A stretch of DNA of 64,000 bases from Pleomorphomonas sp. T1.2MG-36. Lineage in GTDB: Bacteria > Pseudomonadota > Alphaproteobacteria > Rhizobiales > Pleomorphomonadaceae. The DNA is taken from assembly GCF_950100655.1 (NCBI RefSeq), contig NZ_CATNLY010000001.1, forward strand, positions 620,001 through 684,000, given 5' to 3'. The position numbers and the translations under genes were made by a program. Under the pieces are notes generated by a model. It did not search any database. It was not told the origin of the DNA and saw only the letters and a list, made by a program, of their open reading frames with translations. Numbering within the stretch: position 1 is the first letter of the stretch; each line of letters starts with the position of its first letter. Shown piece by piece: positions 28,517 to 39,925 of the stretch.

Positions 28517-30151
28517 ATGCATGACGGTTTGGTTCCAAAGACATCTGAGGCGTCCGGCCGCCATCCGGCACAAGAGGTGACGCAAGTGACCCGAAAGTTC
28601 GCAATCGCCCCCGCCGACAACGGTGAACAGGTGTCGGACAGGACAATCCCTGACGAACTTCCGGAGGCCCATCTGATCAGGCGCTACGAGCCGCTTGCCG
28701 TCCTGGCCGTGGCCTCGGAAGCCTTTCCGGTCGTCAAGACGGGCGGTCTCGCCGACGTCATCGGTTCGCTGCCGAAGGCATTGCTGTCACAAGGCATTGC
28801 CACCAGGACCCTCATTCCGGCCTACCCGATGGCGCTCGCCAACTGCGACGACCGCGAGGTCGTGGGGCACATGTCGGTGCTCGGCGAGGAGGTCACCCTG
28901 TGGGCCAGCCACTGCCACGAGCTGGAGCTGCTGCTGGTCGACTGCCCCGCGCTGTTCGACCGCCGCGGAGGCCCCTATCTCGACGATCAGGGCCGGAACT
29001 ATCCCGACAACTGGCGCCGCTTCGCGCTCTTGTCGGCCGTCGGGGCGAGAATTGCCGCGGAAGGCGTGGACGACTGGCGCCCCGACCTCGTTCATCTTCA
29101 CGATTGGCAGGCCGGGCTCACGGCCGCCTACATGCGGGCGGCGGGCGTTGACGTTCCCAGGGTCGTCACCATTCACAATCTGGCCTTCCAGGGCCAGTTC
29201 CCGGCAAGCGTGTTCCCGTCGCTCGGCCTGCCCGACCATTTCTTCCATGTCGACGGGCTCGAGTATTATGGCGACATCAGCTTCCTGAAGGCCGGCATCC
29301 GGCTCAGTGACGCGGTGACCACCGTGTCGCCGACCTACGCCCGCGAAATCCTGACCGAAGAGCAGGGAATGGGGATGTCCGGCGTGTTGCAAAGCCGGCG
29401 GTCGGTGCTCTCCGGCATCGTCAACGGGATCGACGAAGACGTCTGGAACCCGCTCACCGACCCGTACATTAGCGAGAACTACGATCTTCATTCCATCGAG
29501 CGCCGCCGCGCCAACCGCGAGGCAGTCGAACAGACCTTTGGCCTGATACCGGGGGACGGCGCGATCCTCAGCGTCATCAGCCGGCTGACCTGGCAGAAGG
29601 GAATCGATCTTCTGGCACCCGTGGTGCAGGGCATCGTCGACCGGGGTGCACGTCTCATCGTCATCGGCGAGGGCGATCCCGACATCGTCTGCGGGCTTGC
29701 CGAACAGGCGCGGAAGCACTCCGGTCGCGTGGTCGTGCACGTCGGTTTCAGCGAGGAATCGGCCCACCTGCTTCATGCCGGAAGCGACATCGTCGTCCAG
29801 CCATCCCGCTTCGAACCCTGCGGACTGACGCAGCTCTATGCCTTGAGGTATGGCGCCATTCCGGTCGTCGCGCGCACAGGGGGGCTGGCGGAAACGGTGA
29901 TCGACGCCAACGAAGCGGCAACGGCGGCCGGTGCGGCGACGGGTTTCCAGTTCCACCCCGGCTCGGTCGAGGACCTCTACCAGGCCATCGACCGCGCGCT
30001 GACCGCCTACGACAGTTCCGACACCTGGTCCCGACTGCAGACGCAAGCCATGAGGACCAGCTTCGGTTGGGCGCGCAGCGCCGAGCGCTACGCCTGTCTC
30101 TACCGACGTCTCGTTCGCGATCATGGCGCGCCAACGCTGGACCATAAGTGA
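28517..30151 (+). CDS. glgA: glycogen synthase, ADP-glucose dependent (GT5)
   Basis: GlgA transfers glucose from ADP-glucose to growing alpha-1,4-glucan. The 544-residue protein has the ADP-glucose motif KTGGLADV (Lys74 onward), VHLHDWQAG, HNLAFQGQF, the SRLTWQKGID hinge and the C-terminal SRFEPCGLTQLYALRYG with the catalytic Glu. I chose the ATG at 28517 because GGGGGGAACTA precedes it; even so the N-terminus is about 59 residues longer than usual. No branching enzyme, pyrophosphorylase or phosphorylase gene accompanies it, so it is an orphan copy here. Confidence 0.93.
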   Translation: MHDGLVPKTSEASGRHPAQEVTQVTRKFAIAPADNGEQVSDRTIPDELPEAHLIRRYEPLAVLAVASEAFPVVKTGGLADVIGSLPKALLSQGIATRTLIPAYPMALANCDDREVVGHMSVLGEEVTLWASHCHELELLLVDCPALFDRRGGPYLDDQGRNYPDNWRRFALLSAVGARIAAEGVDDWRPDLVHLHDWQAGLTAAYMRAAGVDVPRVVTIHNLAFQGQFPASVFPSLGLPDHFFHVDGLEYYGDISFLKAGIRLSDAVTTVSPTYAREILTEEQGMGMSGVLQSRRSVLSGIVNGIDEDVWNPLTDPYISENYDLHSIERRRANREAVEQTFGLIPGDGAILSVISRLTWQKGIDLLAPVVQGIVDRGARLIVIGEGDPDIVCGLAEQARKHSGRVVVHVGFSEESAHLLHAGSDIVVQPSRFEPCGLTQLYALRYGAIPVVARTGGLAETVIDANEAATAAGAATGFQFHPGSVEDLYQAIDRALTAYDSSDTWSRLQTQAMRTSFGWARSAERYACLYRRLVRDHGAPTLDHK

Positions 30152-30175
30152 CGGCGCGCTTCAACTCGAAACAAC

Positions 30176-30454
30176 TCAGATCATCGGTCCTGCCGCCAAT
30201 TCATCATTGTAGCCGTCTCCAGGACGTGCCTTGTCGCGGAACAGCCTGCCGGCATGGGCAATATAGGTCTGGATGAAGGGAATGAGCACCGGCGCGCGCA
30301 ACGGGGGATCCGGATTTTCGAGTATCAGGCGCGCTCCCTCCCTTGCCGAGGATCCGCCCGACCCGTTGTTCGCCGAAAGCGGCCCGAAGCGCGAGCGCCT
30401 GTTCACCCACCGCTTTGGGGCGCATGTCCGAGGCCACCCCACGCCATCGAACAA
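30176..30454 (-). CDS. possible small hypothetical protein
   Basis: An open frame of up to 92 codons in the gap after glgA. The last 50 codons or so have GC-rich third positions and a plausible composition (ending GYNDELAAGPMI), while the first half is arginine-rich and less convincing. I do not recognise it and see no good ribosome-binding site, so both existence and start are uncertain. Confidence 0.3.
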   Translation of the reverse strand: MFDGVGWPRTCAPKRWVNRRSRFGPLSANNGSGGSSAREGARLILENPDPPLRAPVLIPFIQTYIAHAGRLFRDKARPGDGYNDELAAGPMI

Positions 30455-30495
30455 GGCTCCAAGAGGTTGGCTCTCCCTGGATATCGGGGCGGCAC

Positions 30496-30654
30496 CTACT
30501 GCTGGACCGCGTGCGGCGGAAACTCCTTCTGATCCTCGCCGCGACCGAGATTTCCACCAAGGCGGATCGCCGCGAAGACCACGATGACGAGAAGCAGCAG
30601 CCCCAGGACGAGCATCAGCGGATTGGCGCGCATCTTCGGATCCTTATGCTGCAT
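30496..30654 (-). CDS. small single-span membrane protein
   Basis: A 52-residue peptide with one strong membrane segment (PLMLVLGLLLLVIVVFAAI, about residues 12-30) and a short charged tail. A start at 30633 (45 residues) has AAGGA 7 bases upstream and is an equally good choice. It is divergent from gcd. I do not recognise the family. Confidence 0.5.
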   Translation of the reverse strand: MQHKDPKMRANPLMLVLGLLLLVIVVFAAIRLGGNLGRGEDQKEFPPHAVQQ

Positions 30655-30779
30655 TGGTTCTCTCGCCCAACCCGGCACCAGCCAACTAGTTCCCCGTCGT
30701 CGGCTGAAAGTGGCGTTTTGGGGAACCAATCTCCGTCTGAGCGCTTCAGTAGTTGACGATTCAACAGGGACGGCGCGCG

Positions 30780-33113
30780 ATGGTCATTTTAAGCGTTCTT
30801 CTGGTGGGCCTGTTCGGTCTGCTTCTCCTGGGCGGCGGCATCTATCTCGTCGTCCTCGGCGGAAGCGCCTACTACTTTCTCGCCGGCGGCGGCATGCTGA
30901 TCACCGCCCTGCTTCTCTATCGACGCAGCGCCCATGCCCTCACCGTCTATGCCGCCGTTCTGTTCGGCACGTTGGTCTGGGCTCTCTGGGAAGTTGGCTT
31001 CGACTGGTGGCAACTCGGTCCGCGCGGTGGCCTTCCGGTGCTCATCGGCCTCTGGCTGCTGTTGCCGTTCGTGCGGTCGCGGCTCAATCGAGCCCCGATA
31101 TCTCCCACCTTTCGCAGACCGCCCGCGTTGGCTCTGGCGGTGGCGTGCATCCTGTCGGCCGGCGTTGCCGGCTGGTCGATGTTCGTCGATCCCCATGATC
31201 TCGACGGCCGGTTGCCGGAGAAGCAGAACCAGTCGGCCGCCGATCAGCGCGGCGTACCCGACGGCGATTGGTGGCAATATGGCCGGACACCACTCGGGCA
31301 GCGCTATTCGCCGCTCGCGCAGATCAAGGTGGACAACGTCGGCGACCTCAAGGAAGCCTGGCGTTATCAGACCGGCGACGTGAAACGGCCGGAGGACGTG
31401 GGCGAGACGACCTATCAGGTGACGCCCCTCAAGGTCGGCGACACCCTCTATCTCTGCACGCCGCACAACTGGGCGATCGCGCTCGACGCGGCGACCGGCA
31501 AGGAAAAGTGGAAGTACGATCCGCAGGCCGGGCTCAATCCCAACCGTCAGCACCAGACCTGCCGAGGCGTTTCCTACTATCGCGACGCCGCCGCGACGAC
31601 CGGTGCGGCCTGCGCCGAGCGCGTCTATCTTCCGACCTCCGACGCGCGCCTGATCGCACTGGACGCCCGCACGGGCAGCGTTTGCACCAGCTTTGCCGAC
31701 CAGGGCGCGTTGCACCTTGAAACCGGCATGCAGCACACCCCGGAGGGCTATTACTATTCCACCTCGCCACCGGTCATCGCCGGGCGAAAAATCATCATCG
31801 GCGGCGCCGTCAACGACAACTATTCGACGGAGGAACAGTCGGGCGTCATCCGCGCCTTCGACGTCGATACCGGCACCCTGATCTGGAACTGGGATTCCGG
31901 CAACCCCGCCGACACCACGCCGCTACCTCCTGGGCAGACTTACACGACCAACTCGCCGAACAGTTGGTCCGTATTCAGCGTCGACGAGGCGCTCGGGCTC
32001 GTCTACGTGCCTCTCGGCAACCAGGTGCCCGACCAGCTCGGCATGGGCCGCAGCGACAACGTCGAGAAATACTCCTCGTCGATCGTCGCCCTGGATGTGG
32101 AGACCGGACGCGATCGCTGGGTACGCCAGACCGTCCACCACGACCTCTGGGACATGGACGTGCCGGCGCAGCCGGTTCTCCTCGATCTGACCAGACCCGA
32201 CGGGACCACCGTTCCCGCGCTCGTCGGCCCCACCAAGCAGGGCGACGTCTACGTGCTCGACCGCCGCACCGGCGAGCCGATCCTGCCGGTCACCGAGGTA
32301 CCGGCTCCCGGCGGCGCGATTGCCGAGGACTTCACGGCGCCGACCCAGCCGATCTCGGCGCTGTCCTTCGAGCCTCCTCCGCTTCAGGAGAAGGACATGT
32401 GGGGCGTGACCATGTTCGACCAGCTGGCCTGTCGCGTCCGCTTCCACCAGCTCAACTACGAGGGGCGATACACCCCACCGTCGTTGAACGGAACGCTGGT
32501 CTACCCCGGCAACTTCGGCGTCTTCAACTGGGGCAGCGTCGCCGTCGATCCCGAGCGACAGGTGATGTTCGGCATGCCCACCTATCTCGCCTTCACCTCG
32601 CGCCTCGTACCGAGAGCGGACATTCCGCCCCCGGGCGAGAACGAGAAAGGCAGCGAACAGGGCCTCAACCGAAACGATGGCGCGCCTTACGGCGTGGTGA
32701 TGGGACCCTTCCTGGGGCCGCTCGGCATTCCCTGCCAGGCTCCGCCGTGGGGCTATGTGGCCGGCGCCGACCTCAACACCGGAAAGATCGCCTACAGGCA
32801 CCGCAACGGCACGGTCTACGACATGACCGCCCTGCCCCTGCCGATCAAGCTGGGCGTGCCCGGCATCGGCGGCCCGATCGTCACCAAGGGTGGCGTCGCC
32901 TTCCTGGCCGCGGCGGTCGACAACTATTTGAGGGCCTACGACCTCACGACCGGCAGAGAGCTTTGGAAGGCTCGCCTGCCGGCCGGCGGACAGGCGACGC
33001 CGATGACCTACGCCCTCGCTGACGGCCGCCAGATGGTGTTGATCGTCGCCGGCGGGCATGGATCGATCGGGACCAAGGCCGGCGATTACGTGATCGCCTA
33101 TGCCCTGCCGTGA
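30780..33113 (+). CDS. gcd: membrane-bound PQQ-dependent glucose dehydrogenase
   Basis: Gcd oxidises glucose (and related aldoses) to gluconolactone in the periplasm and passes electrons to ubiquinone. The 777-residue protein has about five N-terminal membrane segments (residues 1-130) and an eight-bladed PQQ propeller. Conserved residues include His258 (HQTCRGVSYY), Asp455 (VHHDLWDMD, the E. coli Asp466 equivalent) and GPTKQGDVYVLDRRTGEP. I chose the ATG at 30780 with AGGGA upstream; a TTG nine codons earlier is possible. No pqq synthesis genes are in the window. Confidence 0.95.
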   Translation: MVILSVLLVGLFGLLLLGGGIYLVVLGGSAYYFLAGGGMLITALLLYRRSAHALTVYAAVLFGTLVWALWEVGFDWWQLGPRGGLPVLIGLWLLLPFVRSRLNRAPISPTFRRPPALALAVACILSAGVAGWSMFVDPHDLDGRLPEKQNQSAADQRGVPDGDWWQYGRTPLGQRYSPLAQIKVDNVGDLKEAWRYQTGDVKRPEDVGETTYQVTPLKVGDTLYLCTPHNWAIALDAATGKEKWKYDPQAGLNPNRQHQTCRGVSYYRDAAATTGAACAERVYLPTSDARLIALDARTGSVCTSFADQGALHLETGMQHTPEGYYYSTSPPVIAGRKIIIGGAVNDNYSTEEQSGVIRAFDVDTGTLIWNWDSGNPADTTPLPPGQTYTTNSPNSWSVFSVDEALGLVYVPLGNQVPDQLGMGRSDNVEKYSSSIVALDVETGRDRWVRQTVHHDLWDMDVPAQPVLLDLTRPDGTTVPALVGPTKQGDVYVLDRRTGEPILPVTEVPAPGGAIAEDFTAPTQPISALSFEPPPLQEKDMWGVTMFDQLACRVRFHQLNYEGRYTPPSLNGTLVYPGNFGVFNWGSVAVDPERQVMFGMPTYLAFTSRLVPRADIPPPGENEKGSEQGLNRNDGAPYGVVMGPFLGPLGIPCQAPPWGYVAGADLNTGKIAYRHRNGTVYDMTALPLPIKLGVPGIGGPIVTKGGVAFLAAAVDNYLRAYDLTTGRELWKARLPAGGQATPMTYALADGRQMVLIVAGGHGSIGTKAGDYVIAYALP

Positions 33114-33258
33114 CATGGAGCGGCGCGGAGCCAACTCCCCGCTTCGCGCTCCACCAGCGCGGCCAATGCGATCTTCCGCCGGGCAAACCCGTCCCACGGG
33201 AACAAAGGGCGGTATCCGAGGTTCCTTCGCCCCATCGCGACACTCTCAGGAGCAAGGC

Positions 33259-33385
33259 ATGAAGGCGCTGAGCCTGGCATGGCAAGGGCAACATCCGCTG
33301 TAAGCGCCTCGCCGACCCGAGCATCGAAGACGACCACGACAAGCAGGACGGCTGCGTCAAGGTGGTCATGAAACCCGAGCTTTGA
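33259..33385 (+). pseudogene. remnant of a zinc-dependent alcohol dehydrogenase N-terminus
   Basis: An AGGAG site and ATG at 33259 start MKALS, then the frame shifts by one base. The next frame reads [21 protein letters not shown] and a diverged tail to a TGA at 33385. This matches the typical start of FdhA-like zinc alcohol dehydrogenases (MKALxWHGKxDVRCxxVPDPxIEDxxD). One extra base near 33271-33275 explains the break. Nothing of the zinc site or Rossmann domain remains, so it is a short decayed relic. Otherwise the 313-base gap between gcd and the catalase gene is empty. Confidence 0.75.
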
Positions 33386-33426
33386 AGCAAGTCGCAATCC
33401 TCTACAGATCCGAAGGAGCCACAAGC

Positions 33427-35538
<2,112 letters not shown>

Positions 35539-35547
35539 GACCTGCAA

Positions 35548-36156
35548 ATGGCCGGACAGGGTCTGATCCATGGTCCGTTGGGAGCAGGTGCGCTGCACGT
35601 CTGCGTCGACATGCAGCGCATCTTCGGACCCGGCTATCCCTGGGCGATGCCGTGGATGGAGCGGGTGACGCCGGCGATCGAGCGGTTGTGCGACCGGCAC
35701 GCCGAACGCACGCTGTTCACCCGCTTCATTCCGGCGGCAAGGCCAGGGGAAGGACGCGGCACCTGGAGGCGCTACTACCAGCGCTGGGCCGATATAACGC
35801 TCGAAAATCTGGAGGCCGACGCCGTGCGACTGGTTCCGGCCCTGGAGCGGTTCGCTCCGCCGGCCAGGATACTGGACAAGCACGTCTATTCGCCCTGGAC
35901 CGAAGGAGGGCTCGATGCGCTTCTGTCCGGTTCCGATATCGATACGCTGGTGATCACCGGCGGCGAGACCGACGTCTGCGTTCTCGCCTCGGCGCTTGGC
36001 GGCATCGACCGCGGTTATCGGGTGGTGCTGGTCGGCGACGCTCTGTGCAGCTTCATCGACGAGACGCACGACGCCCTGATGGAGCTCTACCTCACCCGCT
36101 TCACCGAACAGCTCGAAGTCACCACCGTCGACGAAGTGCTGGAGAGCTGGCGATGA
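35548..36156 (+). CDS. cysteine hydrolase of the isochorismatase family
   Basis: A 202-residue protein with the Asp-Lys-Cys triad of the family: Asp21 (VDMQ), Lys111 (LDKHVYSPW) and Cys144 (GGETDVCVLA). Such enzymes hydrolyse amides or vinyl ethers (nicotinamide, carbamoyl compounds, isochorismate); the sequence does not identify the substrate. The start lies nine bases after the catalase stop, so the two are very likely co-transcribed, suggesting a role in the same stress response. Confidence 0.9.
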   Translation: MAGQGLIHGPLGAGALHVCVDMQRIFGPGYPWAMPWMERVTPAIERLCDRHAERTLFTRFIPAARPGEGRGTWRRYYQRWADITLENLEADAVRLVPALERFAPPARILDKHVYSPWTEGGLDALLSGSDIDTLVITGGETDVCVLASALGGIDRGYRVVLVGDALCSFIDETHDALMELYLTRFTEQLEVTTVDEVLESWR

Positions 36157-36233
36157 CGTCAAGATCCCATGGAACCGCGAAGCCCTCTCGCGGGTTGCTC
36201 GATTGAAATCGCTCACCACCATGGAGAGAAGCC

Positions 36234-36440
36234 ATGACCACCCGTCTGCAGGAGCTTGAAGACGAGTATCGCGACTATCTCATCGAAAGTGGCGACGCTC
36301 CGCCGGACATCCTTCGCTTCACTGCCCAGGATTTCGTGAGCCGCAACGAGGACCGCGCCGACCCTGAAGGACGCCTCGGCGGCGACCGCTGCGATCCCCG
36401 TATCACCGAAATGGCCGCCCTGATCGGCTATCAGGCCTGA
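36234..36440 (+). CDS. 68-residue hypothetical protein
   Basis: A small, acidic, soluble protein with a helical start (LQELEDEYRDYLIE) and a middle part FTAQDFVSRNEDRADPEGR. GAGA(G)AAG lies upstream of the ATG. It follows the cysteine hydrolase by 77 bases and precedes a strong terminator, so it is probably the last gene of the catalase operon. I do not recognise it. Confidence 0.65.
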   Translation: MTTRLQELEDEYRDYLIESGDAPPDILRFTAQDFVSRNEDRADPEGRLGGDRCDPRITEMAALIGYQA

Positions 36441-36496
36441 CGCCCCGCCGAGGCTCCTCGATCCCCGCCTTAGGGCGCCTGCCTCGGCCAACTCTC

Positions 36497-36537
36497 CCCC
36501 GCGTCGTTCCGGACCACCGGACACGCGGGGTTTTCTT
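36497..36537 (+). terminator. intrinsic terminator after the catalase gene group
   Basis: CCCCGCGT and ACGCGGGG form the outer 8-bp stem (36497-36530), with an inner CCGG/CCGG stem, followed at once by TTTTCTTTG. This is the clearest rho-independent terminator in the window. Confidence 0.88.
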
Positions 36538-36743
36538 TGTCCGTCCGGCTCAGCCGCTTGGCGACCGCTCGAAACTGCCTTATCGAACGGATTGACCAGA
36601 TTGACAGGACGCCGCACGTCGGCTCAAGCGTGACGGTCGGGATCCGGCCCGAGAAGCTCCGCATTGGCATTCCTGGCGCCGGCACCCTTTCGACCTTCGG
36701 ATCGGATAGCGCTTACCGGCGTGTTCACCGTCCAGATCGGCGA

Positions 36744-36757
36744 TATACAACCGTATA
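36744..36757. promoter_or_regulatory. short inverted repeat upstream of the beta-galactosidase
   Basis: TATAC-AACC-GTATA lies 72 bases before the GH42 start, in the 290 bases that follow the terminator. It could be an operator for a sugar-responsive repressor. Nothing else in 36538-36829 stands out. Confidence 0.3.
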
Positions 36758-36829
36758 CCTCTTCGATTTCAACGGGAAGACGCCGTCCCAACCAAGCCCG
36801 TCACCAAGATCTGACAAGGACTTCAGCCC

Positions 36830-38968
36830 ATGAAACTCGCATCTCCGGCGCCGCTGTCGGTTTGGCGCCCGCTCGCCCTCGACGATTTCCTTGTTGGTGC
36901 CCCGCACTACCCCGAGCATGTCGACGAAAGCTACTGGCAGCGCGACGCCAAGCGTATGGCGGCCGCCGGCTTCAACGCGGTCCGCATGGGCGAGTTCGCC
37001 TGGCATATCCTCGAACCGCGCGAAGGCGTTTTCGACTTCTCGCTGTTCGACCGGGCGATCGCCATCCTGGGGCAGCATGGCGTCGGCACCATATTTTGCA
37101 CGCCGACGGCGACGCCGCCACGCTGGTTGACGGCCACCTACCCGGAAGTGCTGCGCGTCGACGAGCACGGCCGCACCGCCAGCCATGGCTCACGCCAGCA
37201 CGCCGACACCGCCAGCCCGGTCTACCGGCTGCACAGCCGGCGCATCACCCGGGCTTTGGCCGAGCACTATCGCGACAATCCGCACGTGATCGGCTGGCAG
37301 ACCGACAACGAGCTCAACACCACGGTCTCGACCTCCTATTCGGAAGCGACCGCCCGCGAGTTCCGCCGCTATCTGCGCGGACGCTACAAGACCATCGCCG
37401 ACCTCAATCACGCCTGGGGCGGCGTTTTCTGGGCACTGGCCTACGACAGCTTCGACCAGGTGGTGCTGCCGCTTTCCGGGGCTCCCGGCCATCCCTCGCC
37501 CGGCCACGTTCAGGACTTCCACCGCTTCCTGGCGACAGCCACGGCGGACTTCCAGCACGATCAGGTCGAGATCCTGCGTGCCACCAACGGCAACTGGTTC
37601 GTCTTCCACAACCTCGGCCGTCTGGTCGACATCGACTTCCGCGGACAGTTCGGTGAGGATCTCGACTTTCTCGGCTTCGACATCTACCCGATGCTCTACG
37701 ACGAGATGCAGAGGACAGGTGGTCACGCGGCAACCCAGGCCTTGCACCTCGATGTCTGCCGCGGCTTCACCGGCAACTTCATCGTCCCCGAGCAGGCTTC
37801 GGGCTTCGGCAGTCAGCCAACCTTCTCGACCATGACGCCCGAGCCGGGTGAGATGCGTCGCATGGCGATGAGTTCGGTGGCGCGCGGCGCCGACGGCCTG
37901 ATGTTCTTCCGCTGGCGCCCGGCGCATTTCGGTGCCGAGATCTACTGGATGGGCATCCTTGACCACGACGACGTGCCCCGCCGCCGCTATGAGGAGGCAC
38001 GCCGCTTTGCCTCGGATATCGCCCGGATCAAGCAGGATCTTCTCGGCACGTCGGTGCGCATGGACGTCGGCATCGCCGGCGCCGACTTCGACAACCAGGA
38101 AGCCCACAAGACCTACCCGATCGGCCTGCCGAGCCCGTTCGAAGATGCGACGCGGCTGCATCGCTACTGCTACGACAACGGCATCGCCTGTGGCTTCATC
38201 CATCCCGAGGACGATCTCTCGCGCCTCAAGCTGCTCTACATCCCCCACTGGGTGATGTGGAAGCCGGAGTGGCACGAGCCGGTGGAGGCCTTCGTCAGGA
38301 ACGGAGGCACGCTGGTCGTCGGCGCCATGACCGGAACGCGGGACACCAACAACCACGTCATCCGCACCATGGCCCCAGGGCCGGAACTTGCCGGACTGTG
38401 CGGCGTTCGCGTCGAGGAGTTCGGGCGCGTTGCCGAGCCGGGTGCCGACGGATTGTTCTTGCTTCAGGGGGGCGAAGGAGGATCGTACAAGCCGGCGAAG
38501 ACGCTTCCGGCCGGATCGACCGAACGCCGCTACACCTTCACCCTCGGCAATCGCGAGTACGAAGCCGCCCACCTCTACGAACTGCTTGAGATCGATGGCG
38601 ACGTCGAGGCCATCGGCCGTTGGAGCAACCGCTTCGCTGCAGGCCGCGCAGCCGTCACCAGTCGCAAGGTCGGTGCCGGACGAGCGATCTACGTCGGCAC
38701 CTACCTGACCGACGCTTTGGTCGAAGGCCTCGCCGACCAACTGTTTCCGGCTGCCAACGTCGCCCCGCTCATTTCCGACCTGCCGTCAAAGGTCGAGGTG
38801 ACGATGCGCGAAGCGGAGGATCGCCAGCTTCTCTTCGTCCTCAACACGGATGCCGAACCGGCAACCGTTCCCGGCGTTGCCTCCGGCACCGATCTTCTGA
38901 CGGGCCGGCCGGTCAAAGGCCCGCTTGCACTGGGGCCCTACGGCTGCGCCGTCATCAAGCTGGACTGA
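36830..38968 (+). CDS. beta-galactosidase, glycoside hydrolase family 42
   Basis: A 712-residue cytoplasmic GH42 enzyme (no signal peptide). The TIM barrel carries acid/base Glu161 (IGWQTDNEL) and nucleophile Glu321 (FIVPEQASGFG), close to the positions known from Thermus GH42. The trimerisation domain (about 400-620) and C-terminal beta domain follow, ending LGPYGCAVIKLD. Start codon ATG at 36830. GH42 enzymes usually act on galacto-oligosaccharides from plant material rather than lactose. No sugar transporter adjoins it. A 10-bp hairpin follows. Confidence 0.95.
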   Translation: MKLASPAPLSVWRPLALDDFLVGAPHYPEHVDESYWQRDAKRMAAAGFNAVRMGEFAWHILEPREGVFDFSLFDRAIAILGQHGVGTIFCTPTATPPRWLTATYPEVLRVDEHGRTASHGSRQHADTASPVYRLHSRRITRALAEHYRDNPHVIGWQTDNELNTTVSTSYSEATAREFRRYLRGRYKTIADLNHAWGGVFWALAYDSFDQVVLPLSGAPGHPSPGHVQDFHRFLATATADFQHDQVEILRATNGNWFVFHNLGRLVDIDFRGQFGEDLDFLGFDIYPMLYDEMQRTGGHAATQALHLDVCRGFTGNFIVPEQASGFGSQPTFSTMTPEPGEMRRMAMSSVARGADGLMFFRWRPAHFGAEIYWMGILDHDDVPRRRYEEARRFASDIARIKQDLLGTSVRMDVGIAGADFDNQEAHKTYPIGLPSPFEDATRLHRYCYDNGIACGFIHPEDDLSRLKLLYIPHWVMWKPEWHEPVEAFVRNGGTLVVGAMTGTRDTNNHVIRTMAPGPELAGLCGVRVEEFGRVAEPGADGLFLLQGGEGGSYKPAKTLPAGSTERRYTFTLGNREYEAAHLYELLEIDGDVEAIGRWSNRFAAGRAAVTSRKVGAGRAIYVGTYLTDALVEGLADQLFPAANVAPLISDLPSKVEVTMREAEDRQLLFVLNTDAEPATVPGVASGTDLLTGRPVKGPLALGPYGCAVIKLD

Positions 38969-38982
38969 GCCCTGCGAACGCC

Positions 38983-39008
38983 TCGCCTCCCGGACCGTCG
39001 GGAGGCGA
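38983..39008 (+). terminator. hairpin downstream of the beta-galactosidase
   Basis: A perfect 10-bp stem TCGCCTCCCG/CGGGAGGCGA with a 6-base loop begins 15 bases after the stop codon. No U-tract follows (AACACCC), so it may be a rho-assisted terminator or an mRNA 3' stabiliser. Confidence 0.5.
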
Positions 39009-39083
39009 AACACCCTTCGCTTTGCCATGAAATTCGCGCTTCGTGGCAGACACTCGTCGATCCGGCAGGGATGGCCGCCCCAG

Positions 39084-39827
39084 TCAGGCGTTCGACGCGA
39101 GTGCGACGGCGTCCGCTCCTGCCGGGTAGCGCAGCCGGGCCGTGGTGTCATTTGCGGCCATCCACACCGCCTCGGCGACGTCGCTTTCCTTGGTCGTCAT
39201 CGGCGGATTGGCGAAGGCGGCGAAGATGGGGCCTGCATAGTCCGCATAGGTCTCAGGAATGAGATCCATGACGGGAATGTCGGTATTTGCGGCAAAGCGC
39301 GTGGTTGGGGCGTAACCGGGCTCCACCAGCTTCGTTCGCACGCCGAACTCCGCGAGTTCATGGGCCAGCGAACCGGTGAAGCCTTCTATGGCCTGCTTGC
39401 TGGCGGTATAGGCCGCGGCGAGCGGCATCGGCGCCAGCGTCACGCTGGAGGTCACGTTGACGATCACGCCGGATCGACGCTCGCGCATCTGCGGGATGAC
39501 TGCCTGCGTCATCGCCATCACCCCGAACGTGTTGGTCTCGAACACCTTGCGCACATGCGCCATTGGGGTTGCCTCGAAGGCGCCGACCACGCCGATACCC
39601 GCATTGTTCACCAGGACATCGATCGGCCCCGCGGCCTCCACGGCATCGGCGATGCTGGCGGGTGCGGTGACGTCGAGCGGAAGGACGCGAAGGCGATCCG
39701 ACCTCGGAAGCACATCTTCGCGTGGCTTGCGCATGGTGGCGATGACGGTCCAGCCTTGGGCATGGAAGTGACGGGCGATCTCCAGTCCATAGCCGGACGA
39801 ACATCCGGTGATGAGCGCGGTCTTCAT
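39084..39827 (-). CDS. SDR-family oxidoreductase
   Basis: A 247-residue classical SDR with TGCSSGYG (8-15) as cofactor motif, VNNAGIGV, a Ser in VTSSVTLAP, and Tyr and Lys in YTASK. The ending is atypical: it lacks the DGG tail of many SDRs, as in carbonyl-reductase-like members. It is divergent from the AraC-family gene at 39926, and such a pair is often regulator and target. Confidence 0.88.
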   Translation of the reverse strand: MKTALITGCSSGYGLEIARHFHAQGWTVIATMRKPREDVLPRSDRLRVLPLDVTAPASIADAVEAAGPIDVLVNNAGIGVVGAFEATPMAHVRKVFETNTFGVMAMTQAVIPQMRERRSGVIVNVTSSVTLAPMPLAAAYTASKQAIEGFTGSLAHELAEFGVRTKLVEPGYAPTTRFAANTDIPVMDLIPETYADYAGPIFAAFANPPMTTKESDVAEAVWMAANDTTARLRYPAGADAVALASNA

Positions 39828-39925
39828 GTCGGTCTCCTGTGTTTGCCGTTGACAGGACCGTTGTAACGGGCATCATCAGGATTATCGCCGACTGGAAGTC
39901 CAGATTTCATTGGCAGGAGTCCAAA

